A DNA stretch of 64,000 bases from Sphingomonas sp. AX6 (lineage in GTDB: Bacteria > Pseudomonadota > Alphaproteobacteria > Sphingomonadales > Sphingomonadaceae): assembly GCF_902506605.1 (NCBI RefSeq), contig NZ_LR733979.1:2712008-2776007 (forward strand). Direction: 5' to 3'. This document shows positions 52,661-61,358 of the stretch, in pieces. Numbering within the stretch: the stretch's first letter is position 1; each line of letters begins with the position of its first letter. The notes under the pieces were generated by a model. That model saw only the letters and a program-made list of their open reading frames with translations. It made no database searches and was not told the DNA's origin. The position numbers and the translations under genes are program-made.

Positions 52661-53668
52661 ATGGAACAGCGCCCGCCCCTCGCCCGTCCTGCCATCGTCG
52701 TCACCCGTGGCCTGCCCGACCGTGTCGAGGCCCGTATGGCGGAACTGTTCGACGCGACCCTCAATCCCGAAGATATCAAGCTGGACCGGGAAGCGTTGCT
52801 GAACGCGGTCGCCGATTGCGACGTGTTGGTCCCCACCGTCACCGACATGATCGACGCGGAACTGATCGCGGCGTCCGGCGATCGGTTGAAGCTGATCGCC
52901 AATTACGGCGCGGGCGTGAACCATATCGACCTGAGGGCTGCGCGCGCGCGCGGGATCGTCGTCACCAACACGCCAGGCGTGCTGACCGAGGATACTGCCG
53001 ACATGACGATGGCGCTGATCCTGTCGGTCCCCCGCCGCCTGGCCGAGGGCGAGAAACTGGTCCGCTCGGGCGAATGGAAGGGCTGGTCGCCGGGCGGGAT
53101 GTTGGGGCACCGTATCGGTGGCAAGACGCTGGGGATCATCGGCATGGGCCGGATCGGCCAGGCAGTGGCGATGCGCGCGCGCGCGTTCGGGCTGTCGGTC
53201 CACTATCACAACCGCCACCGCCTGCCTGCGGTGCTGGAGGCGCAACTGGCCGCGACATGGCAGGAAGATTTCGACGACTTGCTGCGCGCAGCCGATATCG
53301 TCACCATCCATACCCCGCTCAACAGTGATAGCCAGAACATGATCGACGCGCGTCGCATCGCGCTGATGCAACCCCATGTCTTCGTTATCAATGCGTCACG
53401 TGGCGGGATCGTCGACGAAGAGGCACTGGTCGAAGCATTGGAAGCTAAGCAGCTTGCCGGTGCAGGCCTCGACGTGTGGCAGCATGAACCAGCGATCGAC
53501 CCGCGGCTGCTGGCGCTGCCCAATGTCGTGATGACCCCTCACATGGGTTCGGCCACCTATGAGGGCCGAGAGGCGACCGGCGACAAGGTCATCGCCAATA
53601 TCCGCATCTGGGCCGACGGACATCGGCCGCCAGATCAGGTGCTGGAGGGCTGGTTGCCACCGCGTTAA
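52661..53668 (+). CDS. 2-hydroxyacid dehydrogenase, glyoxylate/hydroxypyruvate reductase-like
   Basis: A 335-residue D-isomer-specific dehydrogenase. It has IANYGAGVNHIDLRAARARG (substrate loop), the NAD-binding LGIIGMGRIGQAVAMRARAF, INASRGGIVDEEALVEAL with the catalytic Arg/Glu region, and VMTPHMGSATYEGR with the catalytic His. The pattern fits GyaR-type glyoxylate reductases. It is a full-length, well-conserved member, unlike the more divergent relative at 3319-4254. Confidence 0.93.
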   Translation: MEQRPPLARPAIVVTRGLPDRVEARMAELFDATLNPEDIKLDREALLNAVADCDVLVPTVTDMIDAELIAASGDRLKLIANYGAGVNHIDLRAARARGIVVTNTPGVLTEDTADMTMALILSVPRRLAEGEKLVRSGEWKGWSPGGMLGHRIGGKTLGIIGMGRIGQAVAMRARAFGLSVHYHNRHRLPAVLEAQLAATWQEDFDDLLRAADIVTIHTPLNSDSQNMIDARRIALMQPHVFVINASRGGIVDEEALVEALEAKQLAGAGLDVWQHEPAIDPRLLALPNVVMTPHMGSATYEGREATGDKVIANIRIWADGHRPPDQVLEGWLPPR

Positions 53669-53749
53669 CCATGCGGGGTAACGCTCTGATTTCAATCGGC
53701 TGATACCGGTATCCCATTCGGTATATCGTCGAGCGTCGGAGCAACAGTT

Positions 53750-54238
53750 ATCGTCAAGCAGCGCGAACCACGACGCAAGGTGCTGGTGAACGCGCGGATG
53801 CGGGTCGGCACCGATTGGCGCGACGTGTCGATTCGCAACGTGTCCTCGCGCGGTCTGATGCTCGTGTCCGACGAGCCGCCGCCGCCTGGTGCCTATATCG
53901 AAATTCGCAAGACCTTCATGACGATCGTCGCGCGCGCGGTCTGGGCACGCGACGGTTTCTTTGGCGTGCGAACGCAGGACGACATCGATTTCGACGAGTT
54001 GATGGAAAATGCCAAGGGACCACCCAAGGGATGGAAACCCGGCATGGACCGCCGAACGGGCGACCGCGTCGCCGCGCACCGCCCGGCGGAGACGGCGGAA
54101 CGGGGTCGGCAATTCGCGCGTGTGTTTCAATTCGTCGCGATCACCGGCGCGGTGGTCGGGGTTGCGGCGCTGCTCGCGCTTAGCCTGTGGGAAACGCTGA
54201 TGCGCTTCGTGGAACCGGTGACCACCGCGCTGGGGTAG
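53750..54238 (+). CDS. PilZ-domain protein with C-terminal membrane helix; unusual start
   Basis: PilZ domains bind cyclic di-GMP. The PilZ region is REPRRKVLVNARMRVGTDWR, then VSIRNVSSRGLMLVSDEPPP, with the RxxxR and (D/N)xSxxG elements. A hydrophobic helix near the C-terminus (FQFVAITGAVVGVAALLALS) would anchor it to the membrane. The frame is open from 53690 but has no ATG, GTG or TTG before GTG 53780, which would cut off the conserved Arg motif. GGAG at 53738-53741 sits eight bases before ATC 53750, so a rare ATC start is proposed here; GTG 53780 is the conservative choice. Confidence 0.7.
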   Translation: MVKQREPRRKVLVNARMRVGTDWRDVSIRNVSSRGLMLVSDEPPPPGAYIEIRKTFMTIVARAVWARDGFFGVRTQDDIDFDELMENAKGPPKGWKPGMDRRTGDRVAAHRPAETAERGRQFARVFQFVAITGAVVGVAALLALSLWETLMRFVEPVTTALG

Positions 54239-54274
54239 CGCTCAAGCTGGCCGCTCGCTTTTTTCACTCGCCCA

Positions 54275-54356
54275 CCCCGTTCGTTTCGAGCGAAGTCGAG
54301 AAACGCTTACTGGTCGTTTGTCCCACGTTTCTCGACTTCGCTCGAAACGAACGGGG
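54275..54356. repeat. Long near-perfect palindrome (CGTTCGTTTCGAGCGAAG type)
   Basis: Left arm CCCCGTTCGTTTCGAGCGAA continues GTCGAGAAACG, and the right arm is its exact reverse complement ending TTCGAACGGGG-like at 54356; stem about 31 bp around TTACTGGTCGTTTGTCCCA. Lies between convergent genes and may terminate both. Confidence 0.85.
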
Positions 54357-54377
54357 ATGGCGCCACGGGAGCCCGGA

Positions 54378-55781
54378 TCAGTCTCCAGTCAGAATCCGAT
54401 CGACCAGTTGCTTCACGGTCGGCACGAAGCCGTTGGAATAAAACGGATCGCGCTGAAAATTGAACGCCGAATGCCCGGCGAACATCAAATTCTGATCGGT
54501 GTCGCCGCCATGCGCGATATCCTGCAACGTCTTTTGTATGCAGAAGCTGCGCGGATCGGCCAGCCGCCCGGTCGAATTGGTCTCGCTGTCCTTCCACGAC
54601 GAAAACGCGCAGTGCGACAGGCACCCCATGCAATCGGCCTGGTCCTTTCGGATTTCGGCCTTTTCGGGCGGCGTCACGAACACCAGAGTATTGTCGGGCG
54701 TCTTCAGCGCATCGGTGAAGCCCTGGCCGAACCATTCGCGCGCACGCAGCAGGTCGCCGCGCGTCACCCAGAAATTCTTGCCCTTCACCCCCACGTCGAG
54801 CTGGAACAAATGATCGCCCGCCTCCTGCGTCGAAAACGCGATCTGGCGTTCCGAACGCCCTTCCAGGCTGCGCAGGAACGGGTTGCGTACCGCGCTCGAA
54901 TAGAAACCGGTCGGCGAGAACTGGTGCAACAGCACATCGCCTTCCTGGATTTCCATGAGCTTGGTCTTCCAGCCTTCGGGGATGGGGCTTTCCTGCGTCA
55001 GCAACGGCCGGGTGCCGTACTGGAATGCGATCTGACCAAGTTCGGGATTGTCGATCCAGTTTTCCCAGTCGCGCAAGTACCAGACGCCGCCTGCCATCAC
55101 GATCGGCACGCTGTCGGCGATGCCACCTTCGCGCATCGTTTCGCGCAGTGCCTTAACGCGCGGATAGGGGTCTTGTGGGGCGCGCGGGTCTTCGGCGTTG
55201 GACAGGCCGTTGTGACCGCCCGCGAGCCACGGGTCTTCGTAGACAACCGCCGACAAATATTCCGCCGCCTTAGAATAAGCGCGCTTCCAAAGCGCGCGGA
55301 AAGCACGGCCCGAACTAACGATCGGCAGATAGCTGACATTGTACGACGCCGCGATCTCGCTCAACTTGTAGGGCATGCCCGCGCCGCACGTGACGCCCGC
55401 GACCATGCCGCGCGTGCGCTCCAGCACACCGTGGAGGATGGGCTGAGCGCCGCCCATTTCCCACAGCACGTTGATGTTGATCGCGCCCTTGCCGTTCGAC
55501 ATTTCATAGGCGCGCTTCACCTGCTCGACGGCACCGTCGATGGCATAGGTGATCAATTCTTCATGCCGCTCGCGCCGGGTCAGCGCCTTATACACCTGGG
55601 GCACGATCTTGCCCTCGGCATCGTAACTGTCGGCGTTGACTGCGCTGACCGTGCCGATGCCGCCCGCTGCTGCCCATGCGCCGGCCGATGCGTGGTTGGT
55701 GGCCGACACGCCTTTCCCGCCTTCGACGAGGGGCCATACTTCCTGGCCGTTATAGACGATGGGCTTCAGGCCTTTGAACAC
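54378..55781 (-). CDS. Nitronate monooxygenase-like FMN enzyme with C-terminal Cys cluster
   Basis: A 467-residue TIM-barrel flavoenzyme of the nitronate monooxygenase / 2-nitropropane dioxygenase superfamily. GGKGVSATNHASAGAWAAAGG near the N-terminus, INVLWEMGGAQPILHGVLER, GVTCGAGMPYKLSEIAA and VPIVMAGGVWYLRDW are barrel elements around FMN. An extension from about residue 380 contains Cys384, Cys387, Cys391 (DCMGCLSHCAFSS) and Cys414 (SFCIQK), which could bind a metal or Fe-S cluster. The start is GTG 55781 with GGAGGT upstream. The substrate is unknown. Confidence 0.82.
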   Translation of the reverse strand: MFKGLKPIVYNGQEVWPLVEGGKGVSATNHASAGAWAAAGGIGTVSAVNADSYDAEGKIVPQVYKALTRRERHEELITYAIDGAVEQVKRAYEMSNGKGAININVLWEMGGAQPILHGVLERTRGMVAGVTCGAGMPYKLSEIAASYNVSYLPIVSSGRAFRALWKRAYSKAAEYLSAVVYEDPWLAGGHNGLSNAEDPRAPQDPYPRVKALRETMREGGIADSVPIVMAGGVWYLRDWENWIDNPELGQIAFQYGTRPLLTQESPIPEGWKTKLMEIQEGDVLLHQFSPTGFYSSAVRNPFLRSLEGRSERQIAFSTQEAGDHLFQLDVGVKGKNFWVTRGDLLRAREWFGQGFTDALKTPDNTLVFVTPPEKAEIRKDQADCMGCLSHCAFSSWKDSETNSTGRLADPRSFCIQKTLQDIAHGGDTDQNLMFAGHSAFNFQRDPFYSNGFVPTVKQLVDRILTGD

Positions 55782-55853
55782 GCAACCTCCGACAGAACAT
55801 ATGTTTGGACGTGACCCTAGCGCGATTGCCGGGTCGAATCGAGTTTTATGGCG

Positions 55854-56993
55854 TCAACCGAGCGCGCCCGGCTTCCCGACTATATTCGAGTAAAGTGCGC
55901 CGTAAGATGCGATCATCGCCTTTTCATCGAAAACGGCACTCGCCCGCTTGCGGTTCGCCTCGCCGATCTGGGCACGCACTTCGGGGTGTTTGGCGAGCGC
56001 ATCGAGGCGGTCACGCAAACGAACCGCGGTCCAATCCTTCGATACAAACGGCTGATTGTCCTCCGACACCATCGCATGAATATCACCCACCGCAGGCGAT
56101 ACGATCGGCAGACCCGCCGCCATCGCCTCCATCACCGCGATCGGCTGCTGTTCGGACTTGGAAGTCAACGCAAAGATATCGAAATTGCCGATGTAACGAT
56201 GCGGTTCGGGCAGGAAACCCGGCATCAGCAATTCGTCCTCGAACCCCATCAGCTCCGCTGCTTCGAGAATGTTTTCGCGCTCCGGCCCTTCGCCGATGAT
56301 GACGACGCGGACCTTGGCGTTCATGCCGGCGGCGGCGCGTACCAGCATCGGCAAATCCTTGACCGCGCGCAGACCTGCGACGGTGCCGACCACGATCTCT
56401 CCGGGCTTGCGCTTGAAGCCGGGGATCGCCTTGGGATCGGCGCGCTTTGCGTATAGCCCGGTCGGGATGCCGTTGGAGATGCGATGCACCTTGCCGGCAG
56501 GCTGTTTCCAGTAACGGGTCGCGATCGCCTCCAGCCGGTGCGACGGCACCACCAGCGCATCCGCCGCACCCAGCGCCATCCGGCGATACAGGTTGCGGAC
56601 ATGGCTCAACCGCACCGCTTCATCGGCGTTGAACCCATCCTCGTGATGGACGATCGGCGGCAGCGCGCCTGGCTTCGTTCCAAACACCCGCTTGGCCATC
56701 ACCCCGTCGACCGCGCCCCAATTATAGGTCAGCACCAGATCGAAGCGCCGCATGTAGCGGGCAATCGCCTCGTATCGCTTGACCGAAGGCTTGCCGGTCA
56801 ACGGCGGCGGGTCCATCTCGATTTCCCACTTGATACCCTTGGCGATCAAGCTGGAGGCACTCGTTTCTCCGGGCACACCCGACACGATGGTATGCCGCGC
56901 TTTGTTGCCGAATGCGTTCATCAGCCGGACCGCGCGTGCTTCCTTGCCGCCGCGACCAAAGCTGGAGTGGAGATGGAGAATGTTGAGCGCCAT
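55854..56993 (-). CDS. Glycosyltransferase, GT4-like
   Basis: A 379-residue GT-B fold glycosyltransferase. The N-terminus LNILHLHSSFGRGGKEARAV has the GxGG loop, DLVLTYNWGAVDGVMAKR follows, VGTVAGLRAVKDLPMLVRA is the donor-domain start, and SEQQPIAVMEAMAAGLPIVS includes the EX7E motif that contacts the sugar nucleotide. A role in lipopolysaccharide or exopolysaccharide synthesis is likely, though no other such genes are adjacent. Confidence 0.9.
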   Translation of the reverse strand: MALNILHLHSSFGRGGKEARAVRLMNAFGNKARHTIVSGVPGETSASSLIAKGIKWEIEMDPPPLTGKPSVKRYEAIARYMRRFDLVLTYNWGAVDGVMAKRVFGTKPGALPPIVHHEDGFNADEAVRLSHVRNLYRRMALGAADALVVPSHRLEAIATRYWKQPAGKVHRISNGIPTGLYAKRADPKAIPGFKRKPGEIVVGTVAGLRAVKDLPMLVRAAAGMNAKVRVVIIGEGPERENILEAAELMGFEDELLMPGFLPEPHRYIGNFDIFALTSKSEQQPIAVMEAMAAGLPIVSPAVGDIHAMVSEDNQPFVSKDWTAVRLRDRLDALAKHPEVRAQIGEANRKRASAVFDEKAMIASYGALYSNIVGKPGALG

Positions 56994-57136
56994 GTTGGCG
57001 GTTGCCCTTAACGGGTGATCCGGGGTTCGTCACCTGTCTAGCGGCTATCCCGATACACCTGCGAAAGGAGAAGCGTTGGCGGCAAACGCCAGCGCGGGTT
57101 GCCAAGGGCTCCCGCTGCCGCAGGAGTACGCCCGGC

Positions 57137-58036
57137 TTATGGCGTGCGGGCGGCGACCTTCGCCAGCAGCCGGTCGATCGCTGCCACCGCCTCGGGTTCC
57201 TCCAGCGTCGGTGCGTGGCCGATGCGCGGGATCGTCACGAGTTCGGCCTGTGGTGCGCGTTCGATCATCGCCTGCGCCCCGTTCGCGTTCAGAATGTCCG
57301 ACTTCTCTCCTCGCACGACCAGCATCGGCACATCGCCCATCGCGTCGAACGCGCGCCACATGTCGGGCCCCGCCTCGCTTCCGGGTAGTCGGAACGGTTC
57401 GGCGATCTTCATGTCGTAATCGAGCACGATCCGGCCTGCCGAATTAAGACGGTGGAGCCGCTTTGCCATCACCAGCCAATCCTCGATCCCGTAATCGGGA
57501 TAAATCGCGGCATTCGCTTCCTGTACCCCGCGGGCGGCGTGCATCCAGGTGGGATAGGTGGCGGGTCTGCCGACGTAGGTGCGGATGCGGGCAAGTCCTT
57601 TCGCGTCGAGATCAGGCCCGACATCGTTGAGCAGCACGCCGGCGAAACGCTTTCGTGCCGTCCCCGCGAGCAGCATCGTCAATATGCCGCCTAACGAGGT
57701 GCCGAACGCGACGATCCCCGGCAGCGCAAGTTCGCCGAGCAGCGCTTCCAGATCCTGCACATAGGTCAGCGGGACATAGGTCATCGGATCCTTGGCAAAC
57801 GCGCTTTCGCCGCGTCCGCGCAGATTGACGACGATCACCCGCCAGTCGCCGGCGAGCCGCTCTGCCACACCCTCGAAATCTCGGACGTTGCGTGTCAGTC
57901 CGGGCAGGCACAGGATCGCAGGACGATCGGCCCGCCCGGCATAGTCGCGATAATGAAGCCGCAGCCCGTCATTCGACCACCAATAGCCATCGACATAGGG
58001 GACCGTGGCGGCGGGCGGGTTGCGCGTGGACAGCAT
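57137..58036 (-). CDS. Alpha/beta hydrolase
   Basis: A 299-residue alpha/beta-fold hydrolase. AILCLPGLTRNVRDFEGVAE is the oxyanion loop region, VIVVNLRGRGESAF follows, the nucleophile elbow is VAFGTSLGGILTMLLA with Ser near residue 112, MLVVRGEKSDILNANGA carries the Asp, and RIGHAPTLEEPEAV the His. ATG 58036 is preferred over ATG 58072 because it avoids overlap with the divergent selO gene. Substrate unknown. Confidence 0.88.
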   Translation of the reverse strand: MLSTRNPPAATVPYVDGYWWSNDGLRLHYRDYAGRADRPAILCLPGLTRNVRDFEGVAERLAGDWRVIVVNLRGRGESAFAKDPMTYVPLTYVQDLEALLGELALPGIVAFGTSLGGILTMLLAGTARKRFAGVLLNDVGPDLDAKGLARIRTYVGRPATYPTWMHAARGVQEANAAIYPDYGIEDWLVMAKRLHRLNSAGRIVLDYDMKIAEPFRLPGSEAGPDMWRAFDAMGDVPMLVVRGEKSDILNANGAQAMIERAPQAELVTIPRIGHAPTLEEPEAVAAIDRLLAKVAARTP

Positions 58037-58054
58037 TGCCACCCATATCGCCGC

Positions 58055-59434
58055 ATGGTCATTCCCCCGCAAGCCTTGCCTTCATCCGCCTCCTATCGCC
58101 CCGATCCCGCGATCCTGACGCTGGGCGACGGGTTTTTCGATGCGGTCGAAGCCGCCGATTTCCCGCAAACGGTCTTGCGCTACCGCAATCAGCGCTGGGC
58201 CGAGGGCGTCGGGCTGGGCGCGCTGACGGACGCCGACTGGCTTACGCATTTCGGGCGGTTCGCACCCCTCCCCGACAATCTCCCGCAACCGCTGGCGCTT
58301 CGCTATCACGGGCATCAATTCCGCACCTACAACCCCGACATCGGCGATGGACGCGGGTTCCTGTTCGCCCAGATGCGGGATGACGGCGGACGCCTGCTCG
58401 ATCTGGGCACCAAGGGATCGGGGCAGACACCCTATAGCCGCTTCGGCGACGGGCGACTGACGCTGAAAGGCGGCGTCCGCGAAGTGCTTGCGACCGAAAT
58501 GCTCGAGGCGCTGGGGGTCAACACGTCGAAGAGCTTTTCGCTGATCGAAACCGGCGAGGCGCTGGAGCGCAATGACGAGCCCTCGCCCACCCGTTCCGCG
58601 GTGCTGGTCCGGCTCAGCCATAGCCATATCCGCATCGGCATGTACCAGCGGCTGGCCTATTTTCGCGACGAAGACGGCTTGCGGAAACTGGTCGATTACA
58701 CGCTGACGCAACTTTTCGACGAAACGCCTGGCGACGACGCGCCCGTCCGGCTGCTGTCGCTGGTCGTCGAGCGTACCGCAAGACTTGCCGCATCCTATAT
58801 GGCGGCGGGATTCGTCCATGGCGTGCTCAACAGCGACAACATCAACGTGACGGGCGAGAGCTTCGATTACGGCCCGTGGCGCTTCGCCAAGGCCTGGGAT
58901 CCGGCCTTCACTGCCGCCTATTTCGATCATGCCGGGCTCTACGCCTTTGGACGTCAGCCAGAGGCCATTCACTGGGATACGATGCAACTCGCGGTCAGCC
59001 TGCGCCAGTTGGTTGAGGCCGAGCCGCTGATCGCGGCGCTCGATACGTTCGGCGACCATTACCAGCCGGCCATCGGCGATGCGTTGCTGTGGCGGCTTGG
59101 CGTCAAGCCGCGCGAGGTCGAAGAAAACCGGGCGCTGGTGCAGAGCGTCGAACGCGGATTGCGCATCAGCGGCGTCACGCTCGACCGTTTCTTCCACGAA
59201 AGCTTCGGCGGACAAATTCCCGACGACATGCCTGGCTTCGACGAAGCCCGCGCCGCCCTCGCCCCCTACGCACCGCGCAAGGGCCGCGGCCATCCACATT
59301 GGTCGGACACCCCATGCGATCTCCACATCGAAACCGTCGAGGGCATCTGGTCGGCGATCGACACCCGCGACGACTGGACACCCCTCCACGCCAAGATCGC
59401 GCAAATCCGCGCGCTGGGCGAGGCGCTGGCATGA
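58055..59434 (+). CDS. selO: Protein adenylyltransferase SelO
   Basis: Pseudokinase-fold enzyme of the SelO/YdiU family that AMPylates protein Ser/Thr/Tyr and responds to oxidative stress. The 459 residues include YRYRNQR-type early region, LALRYHGHQFRTYNPDIGDG, LDLGTKGSGQTPYSRFGDG, LTLKGGVREVLATEMLEALG, and FVHGVLNSDNINVTGESFDYGPW with the catalytic Asn-Asp-type residues. The C-terminus lacks the selenocysteine tail of some homologues. ATG 58055 is chosen because the family start then matches; it is divergent from the hydrolase with 18 bp between. Confidence 0.95.
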   Translation: MVIPPQALPSSASYRPDPAILTLGDGFFDAVEAADFPQTVLRYRNQRWAEGVGLGALTDADWLTHFGRFAPLPDNLPQPLALRYHGHQFRTYNPDIGDGRGFLFAQMRDDGGRLLDLGTKGSGQTPYSRFGDGRLTLKGGVREVLATEMLEALGVNTSKSFSLIETGEALERNDEPSPTRSAVLVRLSHSHIRIGMYQRLAYFRDEDGLRKLVDYTLTQLFDETPGDDAPVRLLSLVVERTARLAASYMAAGFVHGVLNSDNINVTGESFDYGPWRFAKAWDPAFTAAYFDHAGLYAFGRQPEAIHWDTMQLAVSLRQLVEAEPLIAALDTFGDHYQPAIGDALLWRLGVKPREVEENRALVQSVERGLRISGVTLDRFFHESFGGQIPDDMPGFDEARAALAPYAPRKGRGHPHWSDTPCDLHIETVEGIWSAIDTRDDWTPLHAKIAQIRALGEALA

Positions 59435-59480
59435 CGCCACATCTTTCATCGCCCCGAATTTCGTGCAATTGCGAGCAGAT

Positions 59481-60893
59481 ATGAGCGGACAGGAACTGAT
59501 CTCCACCGAACCGGCGACCGGCGCGATCCTCTGGCGCGGCGTGTCGGGCAATCCCGATGCCGAAATAGCCGCGGCACGCGCAGGCTGGGTCGAATGGGCG
59601 GCCAAGCCGCTCGCCTTCCGGATCGAAACGCTGCGCCGCTTCGCCAATGTCGTCCGCGCCAAGACCGATGCCTTTGCCGACATCATCGCGCGCGAAACCG
59701 GCAAGCCGCTATGGGAAGCGCGCACCGAAGTCGAAACCGTGATCGCCAAGGTCGATATCTCGGTCACTTCCTATTCCGAGCGCACGGGCCAGCGGCGGCA
59801 GGAGGCCGCAGGCGGTCGCCTCTCGGTGCGTCACAAGCCGCACGGTGTGCTGGCGGTGCTCGGCGCGTATAATTTTCCCGCGCATCTGCCCAACGGACAC
59901 ATTGTCCCCGCCCTGCTGGCGGGCAATGCGGTAGTGTTCAAACCGAGCGAGAAAACGCCCGCAAGTGGCGAGTTTCTAGTCGAATGTTACCGCCAGGCGG
60001 GAGTGCCCGAAAACTGCATCCGGCTGCTGCTGGGTGGCGTCGATCAGGGCAAGGGATTAGCTGCACATCCTGATATTGACGGCCTGCTGTTCACGGGGTC
60101 GGCACGCACCGGCATCGCGCTCAACCGCCAGTTCGCGGCCCAGCCCGAAAAGATCCTCGCGCTGGAAATGGGCGGCAACAATCCGATCATCGTGTGGGAC
60201 ACGCCCGACCTCTACACCGCCGCGGTGCTGGTCGTGCAATCGGCCTTCACTTCCGCGGGCCAGCGTTGCACCGCTGCCAGCCGGTTGATCGTCGATCAGA
60301 AGCTAGCCGAGCCGCTGCTGGCAGAGATCGACAAGATCGTCTCGCGTATCATCATCGGCGAACCGCATGCCGACCCGCAGCCCTTTATGGGGCCAGTGAT
60401 CGACAATGATACCGCCGACATGCTGACCGAAAGCTTCCTGACGCTCTCGACGCGGGGCGGGCGGCCGATCAAACATATGCGCCGCCTGATGGACGACCGC
60501 CCGTTCCTGACCCCCGGCCTGATCGACATGACCGACGCCAGCGAACGCCCCGATATCGAATTGTTCGGTCCCCTGCTCCAAGTGATCCGGACGCAGGATT
60601 TCGACGAGGCGATCAGCCACGCCAACGACACGCGCTACGGCCTGTCGGCGAGCCTGATCAGCCAGACGCCGCAACTGTACGACCGGTTCTGGGCGAACAT
60701 CCGCGCCGGGATCGTAAACTGGAACAAGCCGACCAATGGTGCGTCGTCCAGCGCACCGTTCGGCGGCATCGGCTGGTCGGGCAATCACCGGCCCAGCGCC
60801 TATTATGCCGCGGATTACTGCGCCTATCCCGTGGTTTCGTCCGAGTCCGATCAGGCGCGCGCATCGATCGGCATCGGCTTGCGCGACGGCTGA
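59481..60893 (+). CDS. astD: Succinylglutamate-semialdehyde dehydrogenase (AstD-like)
   Basis: A 470-residue aldehyde dehydrogenase. It carries GVLAVLGAYNFPAHLPNGHI, the catalytic Glu in LALEMGGNNPIIVWD, the nucleophile Cys in FTSAGQRCTAASRLI, PEKTP-type donor loop (KPSEKTPASGEF) and GIVNWNKPTNGASSSAPFGG. The last string and GNNP are characteristic of AstD of the arginine succinyltransferase pathway. No other ast gene lies in the window. It starts 46 bp after selO. Confidence 0.9.
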   Translation: MSGQELISTEPATGAILWRGVSGNPDAEIAAARAGWVEWAAKPLAFRIETLRRFANVVRAKTDAFADIIARETGKPLWEARTEVETVIAKVDISVTSYSERTGQRRQEAAGGRLSVRHKPHGVLAVLGAYNFPAHLPNGHIVPALLAGNAVVFKPSEKTPASGEFLVECYRQAGVPENCIRLLLGGVDQGKGLAAHPDIDGLLFTGSARTGIALNRQFAAQPEKILALEMGGNNPIIVWDTPDLYTAAVLVVQSAFTSAGQRCTAASRLIVDQKLAEPLLAEIDKIVSRIIIGEPHADPQPFMGPVIDNDTADMLTESFLTLSTRGGRPIKHMRRLMDDRPFLTPGLIDMTDASERPDIELFGPLLQVIRTQDFDEAISHANDTRYGLSASLISQTPQLYDRFWANIRAGIVNWNKPTNGASSSAPFGGIGWSGNHRPSAYYAADYCAYPVVSSESDQARASIGIGLRDG

Positions 60894-60911
60894 TCTAACT
60901 TCACAGCGGAT

Positions 60912-61133
60912 TTACGGTGAGCGGCGGAATAGATTGAAACTGGACGATTTATTATCGGCGTTACCCAGCGTCGTTTGAACCGCTTCATCACCCGTGCCCA
61001 CCGGCTCCAGCATGAAGCCCGCAATTGCCTGGCCATTGCCGTTTCCCAATCCGGCGATTTCAGCGCCGACCTGATCGACGAAGCCGTGCAGCTGAATGCG
61101 CGCGCCTGCGAACTGGCGCGGGGTAATGCGCAT
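60912..61133 (-). CDS. Possible small hypothetical protein, opposite-strand overlap
   Basis: The 60894-61328 spacer holds two overlapping opposite frames. The minus-strand frame gives 73 residues from ATG 61133 (MRITPRQFAGARIQLHGFVD, then GAEIAGLGNGNGQAIAGFML). The plus-strand frame 60975-61259 (RFITRAHRLQHEARNCLAIA) begins only with TTG and runs into a repeat. Both show GC-rich third positions, so codon bias does not settle it. The minus frame is listed because it has a proper ATG and ends before astD. Neither has a known family. Confidence 0.3.
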   Translation of the reverse strand: MRITPRQFAGARIQLHGFVDQVGAEIAGLGNGNGQAIAGFMLEPVGTGDEAVQTTLGNADNKSSSFNLFRRSP

Positions 61134-61175
61134 CACGCTGCACGCGTGCCCTCCGACGCCAGTTTATTGATACTT

Positions 61176-61248
61176 CGTCATTCCCGCGAAAGCGGGAATC
61201 CATATGCCTCGGCATCGGTTATGGATTCCCGCTTTCGCGGGAATGACG
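61176..61248. repeat. Palindromic repeat (CGTCATTCCCGCG type)
   Basis: CGTCATTCCCGCGAAAGCGG and CCGCTTTCGCGGGAATGACG are exact complements, extended by GAATCCATA/TATGGATTC. A close relative of 22070-22136, upstream of the siroheme methyltransferase gene. Confidence 0.85.
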
Positions 61249-61358
61249 GCTCTGGCTAGTGTCGAAACCTAGGTTTTCATCCTCGACCCAAGTTTGGCTA
61301 GGCGTTCCCCAAGCAACCATCATTTGAGATGACTCGTGGTCGCGCCCATCTCCCTTTC

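Noticed and set aside
58082..59767. 561-residue minus-strand frame opposite selO and astD
   Set aside because: Shadow frame; both opposite genes have intact catalytic motifs.
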